Below, piece by piece: positions 25,841 through 34,800 of a stretch of 64,000 nt of DNA. The DNA lies in NCBI RefSeq assembly GCF_943371865.1, contig NZ_CALRWL010000002.1, positions 1-64,000 of the forward strand, given 5' to 3'. The DNA comes from Azorhizobium sp943371865. Lineage in GTDB: Bacteria; Pseudomonadota; Alphaproteobacteria; Rhizobiales; Xanthobacteraceae. A program made the translations under genes and the position numbers. The first letter of the stretch is position 1. Every line of letters begins with the position of its first letter. Under the pieces are notes generated by a model. It was not told the DNA's origin. It saw only the letters and a program-made list of their open reading frames with translations, and ran no database searches.

Positions 25841-26614
25841 ATGCAAGATCGTCATTTCAAGGACTCCGCGCGGCCTGTGCGCAGAGGGATGGCCTGTGCC
25901 ATTGCCTTGGCCATCATGGCCTGTGTGTCTTCACCCGCTGTCCATGCCGCAGAGCGCGGCTATCCCGATCGCATCTTCCGCCAGACCTATGTGCTGCCGG
26001 ACGGCCTCAAGGCCGACGACCTGTCGGGCCTGCAGATGACCTTGGGCATGACGCTCTCTGCCCAGGCGCCGGGTCTCCAGCCTTTCAATGCCGAACTGAC
26101 ACAGGCGATGGGGGGCCAGTGTGCCGCCGTCTTCGCGGGGCGCGCCGGGCGTTATGTGCCGGCAACGCCAGCGCAGTTCGCCATAGCTGAGAGGGCGGCG
26201 GCGATGCCGGCTTCGCCGGCCACATCGGCAGACAGTGTTGCCATCGCCTGCGCGGCACAGTCGATGTTGTTCCAGCTGGCACAGATCGATGCCAGAGCCT
26301 CGGACGCGCAACTGGCCGATCTCGCTCGCGAGATCCAGCGCCGGTTTGCGGCCGACTGGCTGTCGCTCGATCTGTTGCGGCAGCCCGGCCTCACCGAGGC
26401 GGCGCAGCGCTATGTGGCCCTGTTCCGGCGCGTGAGTCTGCTGCGGCGAGTTGGCGGCGTTGTGCCAGCCGATCTGCCGGCCTGGCTGCTGGAGGGACAG
26501 GTAAGGCAGGGCCTGCTCGCCCTTGTCGATGTCAGGGCTTTCGGTGCGCTCGACCAGAAGGTTGCCGCCAGCGAGAGCGATTGGCTGGCCGCCCAGCCGC
26601 GGAGGGCGAAGTGA
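25841..26614 (+). CDS. Secreted or membrane-anchored hypothetical protein
   Basis: A 257-residue protein with an N-terminal hydrophobic stretch (MACAIALAIMACVSSPAVHA) that looks like a signal peptide cut after AVHA. The mature part is mostly helical, with Ala- and Gln-rich segments (AREIQRRFAADWLSLDLLRQ). No known family is recognised. Start choice is uncertain: a GTG at 25805 and an internal ATG are also possible; the ATG at 25841 is kept. The stop overlaps the start of the next gene (GTGA), so the two are translationally coupled, suggesting that a periplasmic and an inner-membrane protein act together. Confidence 0.65.
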   Translation: MQDRHFKDSARPVRRGMACAIALAIMACVSSPAVHAAERGYPDRIFRQTYVLPDGLKADDLSGLQMTLGMTLSAQAPGLQPFNAELTQAMGGQCAAVFAGRAGRYVPATPAQFAIAERAAAMPASPATSADSVAIACAAQSMLFQLAQIDARASDAQLADLAREIQRRFAADWLSLDLLRQPGLTEAAQRYVALFRRVSLLRRVGGVVPADLPAWLLEGQVRQGLLALVDVRAFGALDQKVAASESDWLAAQPRRAK

Positions 26615-27051
26615 CCGTTCGCCTGATTGATCCCCGCACCGGCGCCTTTATGGACATCAAGGTCGGCTTCAGCTGGAGCCTGCTGCTCTTTTCAAGCTGC
26701 CTCGGCATTCCGTTGTGGCTGCGGCGCCTTCCGCTTTGGGCAGGCCTCGCCTGCGGCCTCGTGCTGATGAATTGGTTCATCCTCAGCCAGGGTGGCCGCG
26801 CGCCGTCGAGCATGCAGGCCTATGCGCTCATGTCCATTCAGATGTCGCTGGCCATTCTCAACATGGTCATGGCGGTGCGCGGCAATGAACTGACCGCCAA
26901 GGGGCTCTTGGAGCGGGGATGGGTGTTTGCCAATCCGACCTCGCCCGAGACCACTGTTGCCCGGCACAGATGGCGCATCGCCGATATCGCCTCGGAGAGC
27001 GAGGTGGAGCGCGACATTCGCTCGGCCGTCGCCCAGCAGTTCCGAGGCTGA
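26611..27051 (+). CDS. Small inner-membrane hypothetical protein
   Basis: A 146-residue protein from the GTG at 26611, which overlaps the previous stop. It has two or three hydrophobic helices (FSWSLLLFSSCLGIPLWLRR region, LWAGLACGLVLMNWFIL, then SIQMSLAILNMVMAV) followed by a soluble tail with FANPTSPETTVARHRW. The GFSW opening before the first helix recalls DUF2628-like small membrane proteins, but the match is too short to name. It forms a two-gene unit with the upstream secreted protein. Function unknown. Confidence 0.65.
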   Translation: MTVRLIDPRTGAFMDIKVGFSWSLLLFSSCLGIPLWLRRLPLWAGLACGLVLMNWFILSQGGRAPSSMQAYALMSIQMSLAILNMVMAVRGNELTAKGLLERGWVFANPTSPETTVARHRWRIADIASESEVERDIRSAVAQQFRG

Positions 27052-27070
27052 TGACGCGGCCGTGCCGGCC

Positions 27071-27343
27071 TCAACTCACCCGGCGCGGCCGTCCCCCACG
27101 CAAGGGAGCAGGCGGCGTCTCGCCTTCGGCCGGGAGCGCCAGCAAGTCCGCCGGCTCGACTTTAAGCGTCGTCGCCAGCCGATCGAGCAAGTCGATGGTG
27201 GGGTTTTCCGTCTGCCGCTCGATGCCGCCGACATAGGCGCGGTCGATCCCCGCATCGGCGGCCAGCCGCTCCTGGGAGAGGCCTTGGGCCACGCGGAGAG
27301 CTCTGAGGTTCCAGGCAAGGCGTTCACGGACGTTCATGGGCAT
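27071..27343 (-). CDS. XRE-family helix-turn-helix regulator
   Basis: A 90-residue DNA-binding protein. RVAQGLSQERLAADAGIDRAYVGGIER is the XRE helix-turn-helix (residues about 17-43; only part is shown here), followed by NPTIDLLDRLATTLKV, the dimer-forming tail of Cro/C1-like domains. The C-terminus is short and basic (GGRPRRVS). It is divergent from the gene at 27405, and the 61-bp gap between them contains GTATTTGATATC, a plausible operator. Probably the element's own repressor controlling the left-end genes. Confidence 0.88.
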   Translation of the reverse strand: MPMNVRERLAWNLRALRVAQGLSQERLAADAGIDRAYVGGIERQTENPTIDLLDRLATTLKVEPADLLALPAEGETPPAPLRGGRPRRVS

Positions 27344-27404
27344 AGGGAAGCATTATGACGCCCACAAACCCACTGGCAATAGACATCGTATTTGATATCT
27401 TCAC

Positions 27405-27839
27405 ATGACGAAGCGCACAGCCAGAGGCGAGGCGATGACAGGACAGGCCGATCGGCAATCAGAGGAAGCTATGGGAAGGGCAGTCTGCGAGCGCACTGAA
27501 GGCGACATTGTCGAATCCTGCGTGGCTCTTGCGCAGGCCCTTGCCGCCTTCAAGGGCGGATTTGACGCCGATCCCGACGATGACAGCACCTACGCCTTTG
27601 CGCTCGGCGCGCCGTTTCAGGTGCAGGCAAAAGAACTGCTGGCACGCCTCACGGTGCGGCCGGCAACCCATCCGATCGAGCTGGCCGCCAAGGCGCGCCT
27701 TGTGCCGCTGGTTCTCACGGGAAACGGCACCATTTCAGGCGAAGTCGAAGCCTTCGTTCTGCGCTTTGCCGACGACGTTTTGGCGCTGGCCGAAGCGCCT
27801 TCGATGCCGATGACCGGCATGGATCACGCGGCGCGATAG
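27405..27839 (+). CDS. Hypothetical island protein with a decayed paralogue nearby
   Basis: A 144-residue protein without recognised domains. The N-terminal 40 residues are polar; the C-terminal part (QVQAKELLARLTVRPATHPI, then KARLVPLVLTGNGTISGEVE) looks like a helical bundle. A degenerate copy of this C-terminal part is present at about 28250-28383, showing that the family was duplicated within the element. It is divergent from the XRE gene and likely repressed by it. Start at 27405 or the ATG at 27435. Confidence 0.6.
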   Translation: MTKRTARGEAMTGQADRQSEEAMGRAVCERTEGDIVESCVALAQALAAFKGGFDADPDDDSTYAFALGAPFQVQAKELLARLTVRPATHPIELAAKARLVPLVLTGNGTISGEVEAFVLRFADDVLALAEAPSMPMTGMDHAAR

Positions 27840-27881
27840 GTCCCGCAATCGGCGCACTTTCACACGATAGGAGGAAAACCC

Positions 27882-28130
27882 ATGCCCGCGTTGCAGATTG
27901 ATGGCATCAAGATCGCCACCATATCCGCCGAACTTGCTGCGCGCCTTTGGGAGGCACTCGATGTGCCTCACGTTCAGGCCGCTAGGCTGGACGTCGGCGA
28001 AGCGAAGCATATGAGCAAGCCGATCCCCGCACCGCAAGGGACAGCCATGACTGCATCATCCGTGCGCACGACTGTGACGCTGACCATTGAGGCGTCCACC
28101 GGAATCTCAATCGCTCAGGCGGCGGAATGA
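27882..28130 (+). CDS. Small hypothetical island protein
   Basis: An 82-residue protein preceded by a strong ribosome site (AGGAGG, 7 bp before the ATG). The sequence (MPALQIDGIKIATISAELAA) is Ala/Ile/Thr-rich with no recognised motif. It follows the 27405 gene in the same direction by 42 bp, and its stop overlaps the ATG of the decayed frame downstream (ATGA). Function unknown. Confidence 0.55.
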   Translation: MPALQIDGIKIATISAELAARLWEALDVPHVQAARLDVGEAKHMSKPIPAPQGTAMTASSVRTTVTLTIEASTGISIAQAAE

Positions 28131-28383
28131 GCTGGGAGCGGGCCCACGATCCGCGCGTGGCCCAGGCTAGTCGTGATCCATATCGGGCCGGCTTCACCAC
28201 CGATTCCGGCACAGCCGTCAGGCTGCGGCACTCGATGGCCCACGTGCGACACGGGCCAAGGCCGCACTCGCGCGCATTGCATCCACCCCGGCCTTCAGCG
28301 TCGAGAGCCTCCAGGCCAAGGCTCGGATCGTCCCGATCATCCTGTCGGGCAGCTACGGCAGCATCTCAGATGAAGAACGGGGC
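28127..28383 (+). pseudogene. Decayed copy of the 27405-type gene
   Basis: In the frame of base 28234, the DNA encodes RAKAALARIASTPAFSVESL followed by QAKARIVPIILSGSYGSISD and a stop at 28381-28383. This aligns with AKELLARLTVRPATHPIELA and AKARLVPLVLTGNGTISGEV of the gene at 27405. Upstream the same frame is broken by stops (28168 and 28174), while an ATG-started frame coupled to the preceding gene (MSWERAHDPRVAQASRDPYR) runs into a different frame, so one or more frameshifts have destroyed the gene. Confidence 0.6.
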
Positions 28384-28422
28384 TGAACCGCCCCGGATTC
28401 ACCGGAGGCCATTTGGTTTAAG

Positions 28423-28596
28423 TCATGCCGCCATGACTGTCTCACCGAGCATGGCGTAGTAGCGTTCCTCGGCTTCGGCCGGCGGGATGTTGCCGATAGG
28501 CTCCAGCAGCCGGCGATTGTTGAACCAGTCAACCCAGGTCAGCGTGGCGAACTCGACGGCCTCGAAGGATCGCCAGGGGCCGCGCTCCGCCTTGTA
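28423..28596 (-). pseudogene. IS3-family transposase, C-terminal remnant
   Basis: On the minus strand, KAERGPWRSFEAVEFATLTW followed by VDWFNNRRLLEPIGNIPPAE is the conserved C-terminus of IS3-family (OrfB) transposases, including the final catalytic Glu region. Similarity begins abruptly at about 28596 and the rest of the element is missing, so this is a scar of an insertion later deleted. No terminal inverted repeats could be defined. Confidence 0.85.
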
Positions 28597-28653
28597 AATA
28601 TGAAATACCAATCGCATAAAATCGCCAGATTGATTGACGAATATATGCTCCAC

Positions 28654-28964
28654 TGAAGGTGTCCGTACCTCAAAATTGAATTATTTTTAGTAGTTGAAAA
28701 AACGCAGATAAGCATCTGCGGCTTACCGATTATTGGCATGCTATCGATCGGCACGTCCTCTTGATTTCATTCGGATTTTTGGGCTTTTTTGACAAAACTC
28801 CGACAATTAACGGCGGATTGCAAAATCCGCCATCTTGATTGAGCACAGGCCCCTTCGAACTCAGACCGGGTTAATGAGGATCATCTTGATCAAAAGATGA
28901 TTGATATAAGGCATATTCCAATCATAATATTCCCGATATTTCGGAGTGACCGTCGGAGGGGGAG
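28654..28964. other. AT-rich, hairpin-rich region ahead of the lysis gene
   Basis: No gene is visible. Three stem-loops are present: CGCAGAT/ATCTGCG (28703-28720), GGCGGATT/AATCCGCC (28812-28831) and ATCATCTT/AAGATGAT (28880-28901). Base composition is clearly lower in GC than the neighbours. The last hairpin lies within 65 bp of the start of the 670-residue lysis protein and may affect its expression. Confidence 0.6.
28697..28720 (-). terminator. Minus-strand intrinsic terminator
   Basis: Read on the minus strand, CGCAGAT-GCTT-ATCTGCG is followed directly by TTTTTT, a textbook intrinsic terminator. No minus-strand gene is visible to its right before 28965, so it may insulate the IS3 scar from antisense transcription or be a relic. 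Confidence 0.6.
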
Positions 28965-30977
28965 ATGGGCGCGTCTGGGGAAGGTATTCTTGCGCTCGCC
29001 CGAAAGCATCTCGGCGAGATATATAAGATCACGGACACATCCGTTCCGAAAGACGATCCAGATTGGCGTGGGCCTTGGGATTGTGCGGAGTTCATTTCCT
29101 GGCTTGTGTATCAGGAATCCGGCACGCTCTATGGCTGCCTGGACAATACGTCTTCGCCAAGCAAGGCAAATGCCTATACGGGTTCTTGGAAGCGTGACGC
29201 CAATACGCTCGGAAAGCGGATCTCCGTCGAGGATGCCGCAGCGATCCCGGGCGCCGTGTTGCTGCGCTATCCGCCAACCGACGGCGCGATGGGACACATT
29301 GTCCTGAGCGACGGACAAGGGGGAACGGTCGAGGCCATGGGCGCTAAATACGGGGTCGTGCCTGGCAAAGTCAGCGGCCGCCGATGGGATACGGGCGTCC
29401 TAGTCCCCGGGATAAGCTATTCGAGCAGTCCCGCAGTAGAGGTCGCAGGCCCTGCTGTGCTTTACGCCCCCGGTGCGGCAAACATGGACCCCGGCACCGT
29501 CGCATCGCTCCAGCGGGCCCTGAAGGCGGCCAGATTTGATCCCGGCGCCATTGATGGCGTGTTCGGGAAGGCCACGGCCGAAGCCGTGGCTCAGTTCCAG
29601 AGGCATAGCGGTCTTGTGGCAGATGGTGAAGTCGGCGCCACGACCGCAGACGCGCTGGGCATTCAACTCGGCGCGAAGACGTCGATTCCTGCTGTTGCGG
29701 CACTTTTGGAGGGGAACATGAATCCCTTGATTGCCATTGCTGCGTCGCTTTTCCCGGAAGTGCTGAAACTCATCGCCGGCGATAAGGTGGGCGTGATCAC
29801 CGCTAGTATCGGCAGGGCTGTCGCGGAAGCGACGGGGACGGATAATCCCCAGCAGGCCCGCGAGAAGGTGGCGAGCGATCCAGCGGTTGCCAGCGACCTT
29901 CAGGTTCGACTCGCCAAGATCGCGGTTGAGCAGGAGGACAAGCGGCAAGCGGCCCTGCTTGAGGAGTTGAAGCTCCGGCTTTCCGCCGAACAGGCACAGG
30001 ATGCCGCCGCGCAGAACAATACGCATGACGCACGCCAGTTCTCTCTGGAGCTGATGAAGACGGGCGGCCCCAATTCATGGGCGCCATTCGTTATTAGCAT
30101 GGCTGTTTTCATTATATTCGTTCTTTTGCTGTCGGGATTGATCGCACTTAAGGCTTTGCAGTTCGAGGTCGATGCGAACGGAGTGCTGGGTATTGCAATA
30201 GGCGCCCTCGTCGCTGCCTTCTCGACCGTGGTGAATTTCTGGCTCGGGTCTTCGCAGGGATCCCGCTTCAAGGACGCGGCCGCGGTCGGCGAGCAGGCCG
30301 AGCGTTCGCACCAGGCGCAGGAGGCGCTGAGAGATCAGGCGAAACTGGTCCAGAACGTCCAGAAGACTACCGGGGCCAATGCTGCGGCCTTGGCGGCGGC
30401 AGCGGCGAACGTGGCCACTGTCGCGGCCGGGGGGGCGTCCGGTTCGACCTTCTCCAATTTCGACAAATGCGTCGAGATAATCATCAAGTGGGAGGGGGAG
30501 GTGTATGAGAATGACCCGGAGGACGCTGGCGGCCCGACGAAGTTCGGTGTCACGCTCGAAGACCTGACCGCGTGGCGCAAGGGGCAAGATCCGCAGGCGG
30601 TCGTGGATGCCTCAAGCGTGCAGAAACTCGAACGTAAGGAAGCGTGCGAGATCTTCCGGTCGAAATATTGGAACCGGATGAAATGCGACGACCTTCCCCC
30701 CGGAGTTGATTTGGTCGTGTTCGATTTCGGTGTGAATGCGGGCATTGGTAGGGCGGCAACGACGCTTCAGAAAATTGTCGGAGCGCATCAGGATGGGTCC
30801 ATCGGGCCGGCAACCGTCGCCGCAACGAAGTCGACGGACCCCAAAGCGGTGATCTCGCGCCTATCTGATCTACGGAGGGAGTTCTACGAAAACCTGCCTC
30901 AGGCGCCAAGGTATGGAAAGGGGTGGATCAATCGGACCAACGACGTAGAGAAATCCGCCCTCTCTATGGCGATTTAG
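28965..30977 (+). CDS. Four-part phage-type lysis protein: NlpC/P60-like + peptidoglycan-binding + holin-like TM + GH108-like muramidase
   Basis: A 670-residue fusion with a strong ribosome site (GGAGGGGGAG). Residues 1-150 resemble an NlpC/P60 or CHAP-type amidase: WDCAEFISWLVYQ with C40, and GHIVLSD with H111. Residues 175-235 are a PG_binding_1 domain (SLQRALKAARFDPGAIDGVF). Residues 250-360 are helical; two membrane helices at about 373-397 and 406-428 end in NFWLGSSQGSRFKD, as in small phage holins. After an Ala-rich linker, residues 498-670 match the GH108 muramidase family (IKWEGEVYENDPEDAGGPTK, E510 as expected acid). The order joins enzyme, wall anchor, pore and second enzyme in one chain. 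Its neighbours are putative defence genes, so a suicide-lysis role is possible but unproven. Confidence 0.8.
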   Translation: MGASGEGILALARKHLGEIYKITDTSVPKDDPDWRGPWDCAEFISWLVYQESGTLYGCLDNTSSPSKANAYTGSWKRDANTLGKRISVEDAAAIPGAVLLRYPPTDGAMGHIVLSDGQGGTVEAMGAKYGVVPGKVSGRRWDTGVLVPGISYSSSPAVEVAGPAVLYAPGAANMDPGTVASLQRALKAARFDPGAIDGVFGKATAEAVAQFQRHSGLVADGEVGATTADALGIQLGAKTSIPAVAALLEGNMNPLIAIAASLFPEVLKLIAGDKVGVITASIGRAVAEATGTDNPQQAREKVASDPAVASDLQVRLAKIAVEQEDKRQAALLEELKLRLSAEQAQDAAAQNNTHDARQFSLELMKTGGPNSWAPFVISMAVFIIFVLLLSGLIALKALQFEVDANGVLGIAIGALVAAFSTVVNFWLGSSQGSRFKDAAAVGEQAERSHQAQEALRDQAKLVQNVQKTTGANAAALAAAAANVATVAAGGASGSTFSNFDKCVEIIIKWEGEVYENDPEDAGGPTKFGVTLEDLTAWRKGQDPQAVVDASSVQKLERKEACEIFRSKYWNRMKCDDLPPGVDLVVFDFGVNAGIGRAATTLQKIVGAHQDGSIGPATVAATKSTDPKAVISRLSDLRREFYENLPQAPRYGKGWINRTNDVEKSALSMAI

Positions 30978-31323
30978 GGCAGGGCCTTCCGGGAGTGGGC
31001 GGAGTACACTTGGCGGGCTTGATACTCCAAAAGACAGGCCCCCTTCAGGGCAATAGTCGACCGCATCGGTTTAAACAATCGGATGCAAGGGGTGCTGGCC
31101 GCACGATAACTGCCGGCGGCGGTGGTTTGTAGTCGAGCGAGGAGTGGGGTCGCTCGGTATTTTAATGCTGGCGTCAGCTCTTGATTGTGTTTCGGCGTGG
31201 AAGATTAACCCAATCGTCAGCGCTCGCGCGGCCCAACCGCTTTCTCTTGTAAAGGCGACTATCGACTTCCTGGGCGTTTTGATTGAGTTTAGAGAAAATT
31301 ACGTCGAGTTTCAGGAGGGGGCT
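30978..31323. other. Intergenic gap between lysis gene and STAND module
   Basis: 346 bp. A frame runs in from 31144 to the small gene, but its N-terminal part has no ribosome site and no family support. I see no clear promoter, terminator or RNA; the region may hold the promoter of the three-gene module. Confidence 0.45.
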
Positions 31324-31854
31324 TTGACTGATCCGCTTACTTTGGGTGTCATTGGAGGCCTTGTCGCTCAAGAAGGCGTCAAGTTCTTGTACGGCCAACT
31401 CACGGCGCTGATTGATCGCGCTAGAAAAAAGAACGATACCCCCATCGAGGCTAAGCTTCCGCCCGATTTATTCGCGAACGCCCCGCCGCAACTGGTTATT
31501 TCCCCCACTAACGTCGTCGGGCACGAGCAGGCTCTTGATCGCCTAGCGAAAGAAATTGCGCCCTTTGTCCAGTCGCCTGATGAGATCTCCGGGATGCCGG
31601 GGCCTTCAATACTCGCAGCTATCGGAGATTTACGCGCGCTTATTGAGAGCTTGTCGGGTCAGCGCCTCGACTTCATTGGCGAGCCGGCTCGGCGATCGCC
31701 GATCATAGAGATCAGCGCCGTCATCGGTGAGATCGAGGGGCGGTTCATCGGCTTCGAATTCGGCGGCGGCGTCGATGTGCCGGACATCAAGTCGCGCTTT
31801 GAAATGACGCGGATAGGTTCCGACGCTAACGTCACCCTCTTCAAGCGCTCTTGA
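31324..31854 (+). CDS. Small hypothetical protein, first gene of the STAND/TPR module
   Basis: A 176-residue protein read from a TTG at 31324, preferred because AGGAGGGGG lies just before it. The N-terminus (MTDPLTLGVIGGLVAQEGVK) forms a short amphipathic or hydrophobic helix followed by LYGQLTALIDRARKKND. The middle reads VISPTNVVGHEQALDRLAKE, and the C-terminal half is beta-rich with IGRF-type strands (GEIEGRFIGFEFGGGVDVPD). It does not match a family I know. It is 18 bp before the ATPase gene, so it is probably the sensor, adaptor or effector of the same system. Confidence 0.7.
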   Translation: MTDPLTLGVIGGLVAQEGVKFLYGQLTALIDRARKKNDTPIEAKLPPDLFANAPPQLVISPTNVVGHEQALDRLAKEIAPFVQSPDEISGMPGPSILAAIGDLRALIESLSGQRLDFIGEPARRSPIIEISAVIGEIEGRFIGFEFGGGVDVPDIKSRFEMTRIGSDANVTLFKRS

Positions 31855-31872
31855 CTCCTGGAGGCCGCCGAC

Positions 31873-34800
31873 ATGGCTACCGGCCGGGCCGTCGACTTCG
31901 GGTCGCTCCTTGACCAGGCTCGTTCGGATTTCGTCGGCCGGCGCTGGCTGCTCGCCCGTTTGCAAACCTTCATCGACGCGCCCGACGGCCCCCGCATTCT
32001 GGTTGTCGTGGGTGATCCGGGCGCGGGCAAGACGTCCCTGCTCGCCCACTTTGTCAATGAAGGTGGTTATCCGCATTTCTTCTGTGGGCGAAGCGATGGA
32101 GTCGCCGCCAGCCAGGGTGGCGGCTGGAGCGAACCGATCCGGTGCGCCGAAACGCTCGGCACGCAACTGGTGCGGAGCTATGGCGAACAGATCGTCGACT
32201 GGAGCCGCTGGGGCATCGATTGGGACCTGAAGGCCCAACGCGTCGATATCGAGGTGCGGGCGGCGGAGGTGGGCGGCCAGCTGACGCTGGCCGAAGTCGG
32301 CTCATACGTAGCAATTCCACGTCCCGCGTCCGCACCTGTCTTTCGCCTGCGCGCTCAGCTTGGCCTCAAGGCTGGAGCAAAGGTGACTGGAATTAACATT
32401 CAGAACCTAAGCGTCGATCCGATGCTGGCCTTTCAGGAATTGTTCCTAGGCCCTCTCCGTCGCGCAGCCGAGCGCGCGAGCGAACCCATCGTCATCGTCC
32501 TTGATGGGCTCGACGAATGGGATCGACAAGCCTGCGGGTTTGATCCGCTCGAACAGCTCCAGCGCGCCGATCTGCCCAACACGGTCAGAGTGGTTGCTTC
32601 GTCGAGGTTTTCATATGAGCTGCGTCTGCGGGTGGATGTGCAGCGACTCGACCTGTCCGATCCCGCGGTTCAAAGCCTACACGACCAGGATATCGCGGCT
32701 CTGACCCGCACCGCACCGGAGGTTCCGACCGACCTCGCCACTGAAATCGTGCGTCGCGCCAATGGCAACTTCCTGCTCGCGCACTATCTACTCGCCACCT
32801 TCGATCCGGCCCATCCCCAGGCGAGCGTTGAAAACTGGCCGACCGACGTTGACGACCACTACCGCGAGCAGATCGACCGGTTATCCGGTAGGCTATCTCG
32901 CGAAGGTCTGCGCGCCGATCTGGGCCCCGTACTGGCGGTCGTCTGCTCGGCGCGTGAACCGCTCGGGGCTGCGACTATCGCGCGGGCCACCAAGATCCCC
33001 GCTGACAGCGTTAGCGATCTACTAGCGCGCATTCGGGCCTTCGTGCGCCTCGACGTCTTCGACGGCGAACCACGCTTTTCATCCTATCATATCTCGTTTT
33101 CTGACTTCGTGCTTTCGGGTGCGGCCGGCTTTGGGTTGCAGCCGGACTCAGGCCATACCCGGTTGCTTGAGACGCTGGGCCCGCAGTCGGAGGAAACCTG
33201 GAAGGAGGTCGGCGACTACGCAGTTCGCCATCTCTCCGCGCACGCCGCCGCCCTCGGCGATGCAGCGATCGCGGCCATGCGAACGCTATTCGATGACGCT
33301 GGCTATCTGACCGAACGCTTGGCTCGCCTTGGATCCGATGCCCTCGGCGTAGACGCGCAAAGGGCACTCCAGATCGGCGCTGACGCCGGTTGGCTTACGG
33401 TGCTTGCCTCGGAAGTGACCTTACGGACGGGTCGGCAGGAGGCCGCCGGCATTGCACCGGCCCAGGCACTGACTGTGGCCGCCTGTCAGGTTGGCTTACA
33501 AGCGAAGGCCGAAGCCTTCGCGGCGCGATCCCCCGACGCCTGTACGGCCACCCCCCTGTGGTCGGCCGGCATGGAGGGCTCAGTGCTGATGGCCGCCGGT
33601 CTTGGGGCCGCCGGTCCTGTGCGCGATGCGACGCTGGCGGCCGCACGCTATCTGTCGCTGGCGACTGGCCATTACCTTGAAGTCTGGGATATTCTGGCTC
33701 GTCGGCGTTTGGCGCTGTTGGACGTCGGTCCGGACGTACACCTGACCATGGCCGAGCCCGACGCGAGCCACGTCTGGGCGACATTCGCCGGCGAGGGCAA
33801 CCGCAGCGTGCTCAAGCGACTGGTCCTAACGACCGGCGAGGTTGTTAACGAAATACTGTTCGACCAGGCGGTCCGTCGCATCTGTGTCAGCCCCGAGGGA
33901 ACACTGGTGGCGGTGGGCCTCGACAACGGTCGGGTGCTGCTATTGGAGAGCGCCGATGGCGCGATCGTCGCCCGAAGCGATCTTGGCGCCGGTGTCGAAC
34001 GATTCAGTTTCACCGCGAACAGTCTCGCAGCGCTCACGCGGAATCGCAAAGTCGCGCTTTGGGGGCTCCCCGCACTTGAGGTCGAGGCCGTCGCCCTCCT
34101 GCCGAAGGATAATGACGACCGGCTCGCCTATATGGAGCAGACCTTCGGCCTCGCCATTGATGTAGCCGGGCGCTACGCGATCGTCGGCGGCGTCGACGGC
34201 GTCGTTACGCGCCTCGATCTCGAAGAGGCGGACGCTCCGCTTCGTCTGGCTCAACTGCCAGGTTGGGCTGACCACGTGAGCCTTTCGGACGGATGTATTC
34301 TGGCCGGCGATGCGACCGGCCGCGTGCATGTCCTCGCCCATGGCGGTAGTGCGCCGGTGAGCTTTCGAGCTCATGCCGCCCCACTTGCCCTCGTGGAGAC
34401 GGACGCCGCCGGCCAGATTGTCACCGTGAGTGAGGACGGCGAGATCGGTGTTTGGCACCGCCCCGTTCCATCTCTGATAAGGCCGTCCGGCCATCCCGCC
34501 GTGGTTAGCGATCTTCTGTTCGACCCGGACGGGGCGGTGTTGCGATCGCTCGGCGTCGACGGCTCGATCATCGAATGGTCCCTAAACGGCCTAGCGCGTC
34601 AACGCGCTTTCATTGACCCGACCTTGGCCCGTGGCGCGCGGCTGACAGACGCCCCGGCGATCGTCACAAATGTGGGTGGCTTGGATCTTAGGCGGCTATC
34701 CGGCGCTGGCTCGGAGTTTGTTTCAACCACCCCTTGGCCGGCGATGATCATCGACAAGTGCAGCGCCTTGTTGACCGGCCCGCCGCCGGATCTGGCCCTA

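Noticed and set aside
28965..30977. Part of an intact prophage
   Set aside because: The lysis protein is phage-like, but no terminase, portal, capsid or tail gene occurs in the island.
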